Assembly: GCA_031385545.1 (NCBI GenBank)
Contig: JANNBN010000093.1
Location: forward strand, 1 to 32,568
From: JANNBN01 sp031385545
GTDB lineage: Bacteria; Actinomycetota; Acidimicrobiia; Acidimicrobiales; JANYDT01
Reading direction: 5' to 3'
Length of the DNA: 32,568 nucleotides
In this document: positions 16,898 through 23,525 of the stretch, one piece after another
Layout: each line of letters starts with the position of its first letter
Position numbering within the stretch: the first letter of the stretch is position 1
The notes under the pieces: generated by a model
The model's database searches: none
Seen by the model: the letters and a program-made list of their open reading frames with translations, nothing else
Told to the model about the DNA's origin: nothing
Translations under genes and position numbers: made by a program

Positions 16898-17076
16898 TTC
16901 CTCGCGGATTTCGCTCGACTAGGCACTGCGTGCCTCGAATGCCGGATTGCCGATGGCTCTGGCGGGGCTCATACAACACGACCCGGCTCGGCGAACTCTT
17001 GTGGCACAGCGCATCACCGAAGACGCGAGGACGCGCGTCCGCGAGCACAAGGTCCCCTTCTTCGATGGGCCTCGTC

Positions 17077-18648
17077 CTAAGAGGTGAAGTCTTCCGTGTC
17101 TTCAGTTTCTCGGGACTGCTCCCGTCCAAGGTTGACTTGACTGGCCTCACCAGCAGAACCTGCTTGTTGCGGTGCTTCGCCAACCGCTCGCTCGTCCGCC
17201 AGGTCGTCCATTTGCTGGTCCCAGGTGATCAGCACTTCCGGTTCAATCGAGGTGGTCACAGCGACATAAGGTCCGGGCAGCGTAGGTACAAACTTCTCGG
17301 TCGAAGTATCGGCGGGTTCGTCGACGGCGCCCGCCTCGCCGGGTAGAACCGAGACGTCGATGCCCGCAGCCTCGACTGCCGTTCCTTCTTTTGGCAGTTG
17401 TGGTGCCCGCGCTTGCCACGGCCTAAGGCGCTGGAGAACAAGCTCATAGAAGCCGTCCACCGAGCCGAGTACCGAGTCGATGAAGCTCCCGCGACCAGTT
17501 CCACGCTTCGTTCCAAGCGCGGATGTCGCCGTGATTCTGAAGCGGCGGAGATCAACCTTCGGATCAAGTAGGAGGACGCTCGGATTCGCCCGGACTGCCT
17601 TCAGGAGTTCGCTGGTGCTGTTTCGGGCGTTCAATGCAAATGCATCGATTCGGAGTTGATCCGGCGCTTCCCCAAGCTGGCGGGTCAGCCAATTGATTCG
17701 GGTCTGACCCCGTCCTTCCACCGGACTCGAAACATCGACCGACACCTGGCATCGGTTCCCTCGAAGATCAGCGAACAGCTCGATGTCACCGACCGTGTTT
17801 GGCACCCGCAAGATTCCTGACAAGACGTGCCGATTCACGAGATCGTCAACCAGTCGCGCGCGTCGTGCCACAGGATCGGACTGCTCTTTTCTAGACACGA
17901 CAACCTGAACACCGTTCCCCAACTCACGCTCCAGCCGGAGCGCCGCAAAGCGAAGCAGTTGCTCCCATCTGCTGATGACATCAAAAATGCCTTTGTCGGT
18001 CGGTCGAAGTGTCCCAGCTGACAACGCCTCGCGCACACCGACCCATGACGCGCTCATGTCCGAGAAGTCAAGAGCCCCCGACCGCGGGTGTTCGAGATAC
18101 CTGATGAGTTCCGCCAAAATCCACGCTTGATCGGGGTCGGACACGCCTCGATGTACGCGTTGTGCGACGGCGCTCGAAAGGACCTCGGCCCATGAAAGGT
18201 GGAAGAGTGCAACTTTCTTGACCTTGCGCTTGTCAACGTCGGTCGGATGGATGTTCTCGGATGGGGCGATCTGGTTCGAGATCGTGAGCACCGCATCGAA
18301 GCCGTTGTCCCGGGCGACATCGAGGTAGGTCTCGACTTGCTCCCGAGCAAGGTCCGAAGAACCCGTCTTCACTTCGACAAGGGCGGTCCAGGTCTTTGCT
18401 CCCCGCGTGACCCGGATCACTCCATCCGGCCGGACCTTGCGACCATCTGCAAGCTCGAATTGAACCTCAATGAATGTTGAGATCGTTCCCGCCGGGGCGC
18501 CGAGAGGACGCAAGACGGCAGCGCCGAACTCCTTCACTGAGCTCACCACCGCCAGCAACGCGGATGTCGCTCGCATTTCTTGCTCGTCCTGCCCGCTGAT
18601 TCCGGTAGTTGGGATCAATCGGGCTTGTTGCCATCTCGCCTGGTCCAT
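17077..18648 (-). CDS. PD-(D/E)xK nuclease-like protein, partner of a SIR2 protein
   Basis: A 523-residue protein. The N-terminal 190 residues contain a PD-(D/E)xK nuclease core: 'KVRPDGVIRVTRG' (Asp75), 'TALVEVKTG' (Glu92, Lys94) and 'AREQVETYLDVAR' with the conserved Gln104/Tyr108 spacing. The middle (about 190-420) has 'DPDQAWILAELIRYLEHPRSGALDFSDM' (in part) and 'INWLTRQLGEAPDQLRIDAF' with no known domain that I recognise. The last 90 residues are Pro/Glu/Asp-rich and probably disordered. It lacks a clear ribosome site and lies 56 bases after the SIR2 stop, so the two genes form a leftward operon. I recall similar uncharacterised proteins in other actinobacteria, not verified. A role in cutting DNA or RNA during phage attack is inferred from the partner. 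Confidence 0.75.
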   Translation of the reverse strand: MDQARWQQARLIPTTGISGQDEQEMRATSALLAVVSSVKEFGAAVLRPLGAPAGTISTFIEVQFELADGRKVRPDGVIRVTRGAKTWTALVEVKTGSSDLAREQVETYLDVARDNGFDAVLTISNQIAPSENIHPTDVDKRKVKKVALFHLSWAEVLSSAVAQRVHRGVSDPDQAWILAELIRYLEHPRSGALDFSDMSASWVGVREALSAGTLRPTDKGIFDVISRWEQLLRFAALRLERELGNGVQVVVSRKEQSDPVARRARLVDDLVNRHVLSGILRVPNTVGDIELFADLRGNRCQVSVDVSSPVEGRGQTRINWLTRQLGEAPDQLRIDAFALNARNSTSELLKAVRANPSVLLLDPKVDLRRFRITATSALGTKRGTGRGSFIDSVLGSVDGFYELVLQRLRPWQARAPQLPKEGTAVEAAGIDVSVLPGEAGAVDEPADTSTEKFVPTLPGPYVAVTTSIEPEVLITWDQQMDDLADERAVGEAPQQAGSAGEASQVNLGREQSRETEDTEDFTS

Positions 18649-18704
18649 CGTTCAATCATGGCCGAGGAAAGGCACTTCCGCGGCTTTTTCGGATCGGTAA
18701 GGGG

Positions 18705-19880
18705 TCATGCGGAGCACCAAGGCATCTTGTCCCTCCCAAGGTGAGGTTCGGCAAACTCGCCCCCTGGAGAAAACAGGTTTTGAATGACTTCCGAGGCGGG
18801 TCCGCGAACCGGCTTCACCTCCACATCGTCTGCATGGTGGAGACGGATTTGTTCGACTGCGGGCGATACGCGCCCGCTGTCCGGCCCAGTGCCGACTATC
18901 AGCCGAATTCGACCGAAGGTGTCAGGCATTCGCTCATTTGCAAGATCCTCGCGCCGTATCCGCGCATCTGATGTCACCCACTTTCGAATGAGGTCAGTGA
19001 TGTGATTGTCTCGCCAGCTGTAACCGAGAGCGATCAACGTTCTTGCTTGGCTCAATGCCGTCTCGAACTCATGAAGGAGGCTAAGAAACGGTCCGTACGA
19101 TCGGAGCTTGTTGCCGGCCCCAAGAACTATGCCGGGTCTATAAGGAAACGAAAGATCTCCGGGGTCTTGCCACTCCGGTCGCTTAACAATCCGATCAAGC
19201 TGGTGAACGCGATCTGATCGATGCTCCCATTCCAGCGCGCCGTGAAGCGGAAGGAGCCGGGTACGCCAAGGATGCTCCGCCGGGATCTCGACGTCCTGCT
19301 CCCAATAGTTCCAGTCTGCACCTCCGACCGCTAATAGTGAGTTGTCGTAGTTCAGCGTTGCAACTGTCCCGCCGCGCTGCGCCTCAATAAGCGGACGCAG
19401 GTACTCAGCACGCACGTGATCCTCATCGGCCATCCAGTAATGGCTGCGCACATGATCCAGGACCAGGTTCACAGCGTCAGCAGCGTTTTGTGAGGCCTCG
19501 CGAGCTGAACTCACCCCAAAGACTCTGTTGATCCTTTCGAATCCATTAACCGCGTTCAGGTCAGACCCGAGCGAGCCCTTCTCTCCAGCTTCAGCGATAG
19601 TTCCAAGCAATCGCAGAATCTGCTCGACGTCGTCAGAGCGGAGCGCCCGGGCGACCAATCCGTACACTTTGACGTTAGACAAAAGCTCGGCGTGAAGCGC
19701 TACCGCTGCTGGCAGACCTGCTTCCACCGACGCCCCTGCTCCAAGCAACACCATGCGTCGCCTTGCGCCGTTCGGATCTCGACGACACGCTTCTTCAAGA
19801 TCAAACTCGTCCAGGTACTCGGACGCTATTGCGCCGTCGCCGTCGCGGTCGACCGTCTCCGAGTCCACGTGCTCGTTCAT
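18705..19880 (-). CDS. SIR2-family NAD-binding protein, probable defence effector
   Basis: A 391-residue protein from ATG 19880 with AAGGA eight bases upstream. All SIR2-type motifs are seen: 'VLLGAGASVEAGLP' (44-57), 'TLNYDN' (175-180), 'PLHGALEW' (211-218, His213 as candidate catalytic base) and 'ALGYSWRDNHITDLI' (284-298). The absence of the zinc-binding Cys pairs of deacetylase sirtuins and the 'NYD' and 'GYS..D..I' motifs fit the prokaryotic SIR2_2 group, which in several anti-phage systems (Thoeris ThsA, DSR, SIR2-HerA, SIR2-Argonaute) degrades NAD+. It is the first gene of a two-gene operon with the nuclease-like protein. Hand-counted sample lines in this gene are about 52-57% GC, below the catabolic cluster. 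The NADase role is inference. Confidence 0.85.
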   Translation of the reverse strand: MNEHVDSETVDRDGDGAIASEYLDEFDLEEACRRDPNGARRRMVLLGAGASVEAGLPAAVALHAELLSNVKVYGLVARALRSDDVEQILRLLGTIAEAGEKGSLGSDLNAVNGFERINRVFGVSSAREASQNAADAVNLVLDHVRSHYWMADEDHVRAEYLRPLIEAQRGGTVATLNYDNSLLAVGGADWNYWEQDVEIPAEHPWRTRLLPLHGALEWEHRSDRVHQLDRIVKRPEWQDPGDLSFPYRPGIVLGAGNKLRSYGPFLSLLHEFETALSQARTLIALGYSWRDNHITDLIRKWVTSDARIRREDLANERMPDTFGRIRLIVGTGPDSGRVSPAVEQIRLHHADDVEVKPVRGPASEVIQNLFSPGGEFAEPHLGRDKMPWCSA

Positions 19881-19920
19881 CTCGTAGTCCTTTCAGTACC
19901 CACCCTCGGATGACGTTACG

Positions 19921-19954
19921 CCTTGGCCGACCAAGGTCCGGCAGATCGCCGGAC
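19921..19954. promoter_or_regulatory. Two abutting perfect hairpins upstream of the SIR2 operon
   Basis: CCTTGG-CCGA-CCAAGG (19921-19936) is followed directly by GTCCGGC-AGATC-GCCGGAC (19936-19954), both with perfect arms. They lie 41-74 bases before the SIR2 start, in the likely promoter or leader. They could be operators for a dimeric repressor, a leader RNA structure, or a terminator protecting the operon from read-through. No T-run follows either hairpin. Function is inferred only from position. Confidence 0.45.
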
Positions 19955-20400
19955 GTTCTCCAAGTGTGCTCGCGTTGGCGCCGTAAAGGTCAAGCCTCTT
20001 CGAGGATCGCTTTGCCCAACCTTGACAGCGCCTTTTCTGGCCTTTTCTGGCGCGAGTCCACGGTCGGAGTCTTGTATCGACTTCGTCGACCGCCGCAACC
20101 CATAGCGAAAAGTGACAGACCTCGGGGTGGCCGTTGGCTACCCGGCTGCAACCTATAAACCGACTGTCGCGACTAGTTACCGCCCCTGCTGAGCCGCACG
20201 AATGAACGTCATATCCGGGTCATGTTCGCGAAGGCGTCGCACTCCGAGCCAACCGACGCCCGCTTTCGGTGCTGCGCGCAGTCATGGCGTGGACCCGGCC
20301 GGTGGATTGGCGGGTGATGTCCGGTGCCGAGTCTCCAATGCGGTGTACGCGTTCTGGGCCCTGTTTGTGGGGGTGATGCGTGTATCGATGGGATAGATCA
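19955..20400. other. Gene-poor stretch between the SIR2 operon and the DUF222 gene
   Basis: No supported gene is seen. A 64-codon open frame at 20202-20396 (+) lacks a ribosome site and any motif. The stretch contains a perfect tandem repeat (20031-20050) and must carry part of the upstream regulatory DNA of both divergent units. It may include the right junction of the lower-GC block, but no transposase, integrase, tRNA or attachment-site duplication is visible. Confidence 0.4.
20031..20050. repeat. Perfect tandem repeat of a 10-mer
   Basis: CCTTTTCTGG occurs twice back to back. It stands out in non-coding DNA about 150 bases upstream of the SIR2 start. A replication-slippage product or a protein-binding repeat are both possible. 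Confidence 0.7.
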
Positions 20401-20431
20401 CGAACACACGTTCGATTCATGGGTGTATACT
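20401..20431 (+). promoter_or_regulatory. LexA-like SOS box and promoter of the DUF222/HNH gene
   Basis: CGAACACACGTTCG at 20401-20414 fits the actinobacterial/Bacillus-type LexA consensus (GAAC-N4-GTTC); with flanks it matches 11 of the 12 fixed bases of TCGAAC-N4-GTTCGA. A -10 like TATACT lies at 20426-20431, eight bases before the ATG at 20439, so the mRNA would be leaderless and the box would cover the -35 region. LexA control of 13E12-family DUF222 genes is known in Mycobacterium tuberculosis, which supports the reading. Confidence 0.7.
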
Positions 20432-20438
20432 TCGTGTT

Positions 20439-21721
20439 ATGAGCGGGCGGCTAGCAGACACGATTGACTCGTTGGCGGTGATGGTTGCTGACGCCCGCCA
20501 ACAAGTCACCCTGGGTGCGGTGTGTGGTGAGGATGTGATCGCTGTTCGTCGGCTGCTCGACTCGGTCGATTTGCTCTGCACACAGATGGTCGTCCGGTTC
20601 TCCGGTAACGGGCAGGTAACCGGTGACGGGTACCGTGATGTTGGTGGTTGGTTAGCAGCGAAGACCGGGGTCCGCCGATCCGAAGGTGTAGCCCGTTGCG
20701 AGCAAGCCAACCTGTTAGCCGAACTGGTTGTGTTTGCTGAAGCAGTGGAAGCCGGTGTGATCGGGATCGGCCAGGTCCGTACCCTGTCCGCTGCGGTCAC
20801 CCCTGGACGGTTGGCAATCGCGAAACGTGATGAGCAGGTCCTTGTCGACGCAGCCGCCAAGTTAGGTGCCGGAGAGTTCGCTCTGTTGGTCCGCCGGTGG
20901 GCGTGTCTGTGTGATGACGAACTATCCGACCCGGCAACTGGTAGCGGGCGGGACACGGTTCATGAACGCCGCCGGTTACAGGTCGTGCAACTGTTGAATG
21001 GGATGTGGCGTATCGACGGGTTGTTAGACCCGGTCGCTGGTGAAACAGTCGCAACCGCGCTCGCGGCGGCAATGCCGACACCATCAGCCGAAGACACCCG
21101 CGCGGTTGGGCAACGACGTGCTGACACGTTGACAGCCATTTGTGCGGCGTCGTTAGCGAACACGGACCGGCCCATGGTTGGTAACGAACGCCCGAACGTG
21201 AACATCGTGTTCCATGCTGCTGACAGCAGTGCCCATACCCGTGGGAACTGGTTCCTACGGAACTGGCAGATCCAACAAGTCATGTGCGACGCCACCATCA
21301 CCGCGGTTGCCGCTACCCTGACCGGGATCCCATTCGATGTCGGAACACCACTCACCGCGATCCCCGTCAGGAACCGCAAAGCTGTGGTCATCCGCGACCA
21401 GGGGTGCCGGTATCCGGGGTGTGGACACCCCCCGCACCGAGTGACCGAGCGGTGAGCGGAGGGATCGGAGCGAATCCGAAGGGTAATCGGCATCGGTTCT
21501 GGTGTGAAGTCCATCACATCCGCGAACGAGAAAACGGTGGAACACACGAGATCAACAACCTGGTTCTCCTGTGCGCATACCATCACCGCGAAATCCACCG
21601 AAAACACATCCGGTTGCACTGGGCCGAAGACAACACCCTCGTCGCGGTCATGCCCAACGGCACACTCCGCCACGGCCCACCACACCCCACCACCTACCCC
21701 AACCTACGCGCCAGCCCATAA
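20439..21721 (+). pseudogene. DUF222/HNH endonuclease (13E12 family) broken by a short insertion
   Basis: The first frame (20439-21455) encodes an actinobacterial DUF222 region: 'DSVDLLCTQMVVRFSGNGQV', 'GWLAAKTGVRRSEG', 'RRRLQVVQLLNGMWRIDGLLDP' (in part) and 'VVIRDQGCRYPGCGHPPHR', then TGA. The HNH half resumes in another frame as 'FWCEVHHIRERENGGTHEIN' and 'LVLLCAYHHREIHRKHIRLH' and runs to TAA 21719-21721. Removing the 56 bases at 21441-21496 joins them as 'GHPPHRFWCEVHHI', giving a full family protein of about 408 residues. Because 56 is not a multiple of three, the present gene makes a protein without the HNH active site. The family is repetitive and mobile-like in actinobacteria; its biological role is poorly known. 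An SOS-like box precedes it. Confidence 0.88.
21441..21496. repeat. 56-base insertion inside the HNH coding region
   Basis: This block interrupts the HNH motif exactly between 'PPHR' and 'FWCEVHHI'. It is flanked by near-identical hexamers CACCGA (21435-21440) and CATCGG (21491-21496), which resemble a short target duplication. Its sequence is rich in GAGCG/GGAGCG-type units, like small dispersed repeats in high-GC genomes. No other copy is seen in this window. Confidence 0.65.
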
Positions 21722-21792
21722 ACCGGTCGCACCCAGTCGGCTATCGCTTTGTGTCGAAACGACTGGCTGGTTCGGACGCGCGCTGGCTGCTG

Positions 21793-22341
21793 CTATTCGA
21801 GTAGCGCGAGCAACGCTGTCGACTTCACCGGGCCTGCCCAGGAATCCCACCCGACGTGGATTTGGCGAGTTCCCTGCTTGGACACCGATAGGCGGCGCGC
21901 GGAGTGCGTGTGTCCGTGCACCACAATCCGGCCGTCGTCAGGGGGCATGTGTGCGGTGAAGTCGCGGCCGCGATGATCGACGAAGTCGGCGGGATAATGC
22001 GAGAGGGTGACCTCGACCCCGTCGATTGCCAGATCCAACGACGCGTAGACGGCGAGGTCATCGGCGAGTAGTGCGAGCGCAGCGACAGCGGGGTCGTGGT
22101 TGCCGGCGATCAGCGTCACCGGGTAGGGCAAAGACCTGATGAACCGGACAAGTCGCTCGGCCTTGTTGGTTCCCATCATCACGTCGCCCAAAAGATAGAG
22201 ATGATCACAGCGAAGCGAACGCAACGCCTGCTCGATCGCACGATCGTGCTCCCACACGTTGCGAAAGCCGCGCACCTCCCAGATGAAGGGCTTGTCATGC
22301 CCCAGGTGAAGATCGGAGGTGAAGAACGTTTCCATCGTCAT
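21793..22341 (-). CDS. Calcineurin-like metallophosphoesterase
   Basis: A 182-residue protein with the full metallophosphoesterase motif set: 'FTSDLHLGH' (Asp10, His12), 'YLLGDVMMG', 'LIAGNHDP', 'LSHYPAD' and 'VHGHTHS'. These bind two metal ions and hydrolyse phosphodiesters or phosphomonoesters in the cytoplasm. The small size fits the YfcE/phage-like MPE group. The ATG at 22341 overlaps the stop of the MmcQ/YjbR gene (ATGA), so the two are coupled; the frame is open upstream as a shadow of that gene. ATG 22335 is an alternative. The substrate is unknown; nucleic-acid or nucleotide processing is plausible given the partner. Confidence 0.9.
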   Translation of the reverse strand: MTMETFFTSDLHLGHDKPFIWEVRGFRNVWEHDRAIEQALRSLRCDHLYLLGDVMMGTNKAERLVRFIRSLPYPVTLIAGNHDPAVAALALLADDLAVYASLDLAIDGVEVTLSHYPADFVDHRGRDFTAHMPPDDGRIVVHGHTHSARRLSVSKQGTRQIHVGWDSWAGPVKSTALLALLE

Positions 22342-22781
22342 ATTCGAGTCGACAGACCGCGGCCCGAGAGGTCGAATTTCTGCACCAGTCGTTTGGGAGC
22401 ACACACTCGGTAGCTGTCAATGATCATCTCGTCGAGTTCATCCCAGTCGGTGCGGGAATCGATACGTACACCTATGAGATTCGCGAACCAGGGGGGAACG
22501 AAGAAGGGATGACCTCGGTGGCGAAACGACTCAACCTCGTCCAACGGGCATCGGAGGGTAAGGACGCAGAGTGGCCCGTTGGACCCCGCTTCCCTGGCAA
22601 ACACCGGCGGTCGTCCGTCTTGAATGTCGACGACGTGGACGAAGTTCTTCTTGCGAACCTCCCAGCGGATCCCCACCCATGCCTCGGCCTCTTGGGTCTC
22701 TGGCAACGAACCGCAGATGGCCCGCACGTGCTGCACCACCTCGTTGAATCCGGTCGGTTGGTCTGCTGCTCGAGAACGCAC
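22338..22781 (-). CDS. MmcQ/YjbR-family protein
   Basis: A 147-residue protein from a GTG at 22781. It has the MmcQ/YjbR (DUF419) pattern: an N-terminal helix with 'VRAICGSLPETQEAEAWVGI', 'RWEVRKKNFVHVVD', and a C-terminal 'VPPWFANLIGVRID' and 'WDELDEMIIDSYRVCAPKRL'. The fold is CyaY-like and is described as DNA-binding, though the function is not settled. It lies divergent from the VapBC-type pair, sharing a 77-base promoter region, and is coupled to the metallophosphoesterase gene. Confidence 0.88.
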   Translation of the reverse strand: MRSRAADQPTGFNEVVQHVRAICGSLPETQEAEAWVGIRWEVRKKNFVHVVDIQDGRPPVFAREAGSNGPLCVLTLRCPLDEVESFRHRGHPFFVPPWFANLIGVRIDSRTDWDELDEMIIDSYRVCAPKRLVQKFDLSGRGLSTRI

Positions 22782-22821
22782 GCCACGACGCTACCGGTCA
22801 GGGACCAGGGAGAAGTGTGCA

Positions 22822-22852
22822 TTGACGGATGGGTGTGCATGCGCACTAAGAT
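22822..22852 (+). promoter_or_regulatory. Promoter of the VapBC-type pair, leaderless
   Basis: TTGACG (22822-22827) and TAAGAT (22847-22852) are 19 bases apart. The ATG of the antitoxin is at 22859, six bases after the -10, so the transcript probably starts at or next to the start codon. No ribosome site is present, which agrees with a leaderless mRNA. Confidence 0.6.
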
Positions 22853-22858
22853 GTCAGT

Positions 22859-23098
22859 ATGCAAATCAGTTTGACCGAACTCCGCCGAACTCCCGCTGCG
22901 GCCCTCGACCATGTGCGCGACGGCGAAGAGGTGCTGATCACCGAAGCGGGAGTCCCGTTGTGCCGCCTGGTGCCGATCGACCGGCCGACTCGCTACGCAG
23001 CGCTGGTTGCAGAGGGGGTCATTCGCCTGCCAGTGGCGTCACATGATCCATCGGCGATCCGTTCCCGAAGCGTCGCGTCCTGGGTGGCTACCGAATGA
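22859..23098 (+). CDS. Type II antitoxin, Phd/YefM-like (VapB type)
   Basis: A 79-residue protein beginning 'MQISLTELRRTPAAALDHVR' and continuing 'GEEVLITEAGVPLCRLVPID', the standard Phd/YefM DNA-binding fold. The C-terminal 35 residues ('GVIRLPVASHDPSAI') would be the toxin-binding tail. It overlaps the PIN-domain gene by four bases (ATGA), the usual order for an antitoxin-toxin operon. Autorepression through its own promoter is expected from the family. The start is fixed by the promoter spacing and by the coding pattern. Confidence 0.92.
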   Translation: MQISLTELRRTPAAALDHVRDGEEVLITEAGVPLCRLVPIDRPTRYAALVAEGVIRLPVASHDPSAIRSRSVASWVATE

Positions 23099-23472
23099 CA
23101 GTCGGCTACATCGATGGTTCAGCCCTCATCGCGAGTCTGTCGGCAGGTCCAGCCGGAGATCGGGCGGCCGCAATCTGGTCGTCTTTCGATGCTACGTGCA
23201 CAGCACAGTTCTCCGAGGTTGAGGTCCCTTCAGCTATCGGCCGAAACTTAGATCGGGTCGCCTGGGTGTGGGCGATCAACTCGCTGTCGGTAGTCATGGC
23301 AAACGAAGAGGTGCACCGAACCGCAATTGACCTGGCTTGGCTTGGAGCACCCCCAGCCGTGGCAATCCATGTTGCCGCCGCACAGACGACCCAGGTCGAT
23401 CACTTTCTGACAGCTAACACCGTTGCCGCGCAATGGGCCGACGTCCGCGGGCTGAACGTCATCGTTGTGTAA
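23095..23472 (+). CDS. PIN-domain toxin, VapC-like, with two acidic residues replaced
   Basis: A 125-residue PIN protein starting 'MTVGYIDGSALIASL' (Asp7) with a second acidic site at Glu41 ('FSEVEVP'). Where VapC proteins usually have 'LDAIHLA' this one has 'PAVAIHVAAA' (Val89 for Asp), and where 'VTAD' is usual it has 'FLTAN' (Asn108). Two of the four metal-binding acids therefore seem missing, so RNase activity may be weak or lost. It is coupled to the Phd-like antitoxin. Family placement is clear; the loss of activity is inference. Confidence 0.88.
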   Translation: MTVGYIDGSALIASLSAGPAGDRAAAIWSSFDATCTAQFSEVEVPSAIGRNLDRVAWVWAINSLSVVMANEEVHRTAIDLAWLGAPPAVAIHVAAAQTTQVDHFLTANTVAAQWADVRGLNVIVV

Positions 23473-23525
23473 GGGTCCGGGGCAACGATTGGCACCTGTG
23501 TCCCGTGCCCTGACACGATTCCGGG

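Noticed and set aside
16919..17076. Possible tRNA or attachment site at the junction of the lower-GC block
   Set aside because: No cloverleaf arms or T-loop sequence could be found, and no direct repeat matching the other edge is visible.
20202..20396. 64-codon frame upstream of the DUF222 gene
   Set aside because: No ribosome site, no motif and it ends just before the SOS box; not supported as a gene.
23491..23516. Two mutually exclusive short hairpins (GGCAC/GTGCC and GTGTC/GACAC) before the MFS start, like an attenuator
   Set aside because: Arms are only five bases, there is no T-run or leader peptide, and the stretch is short; chance is likely.
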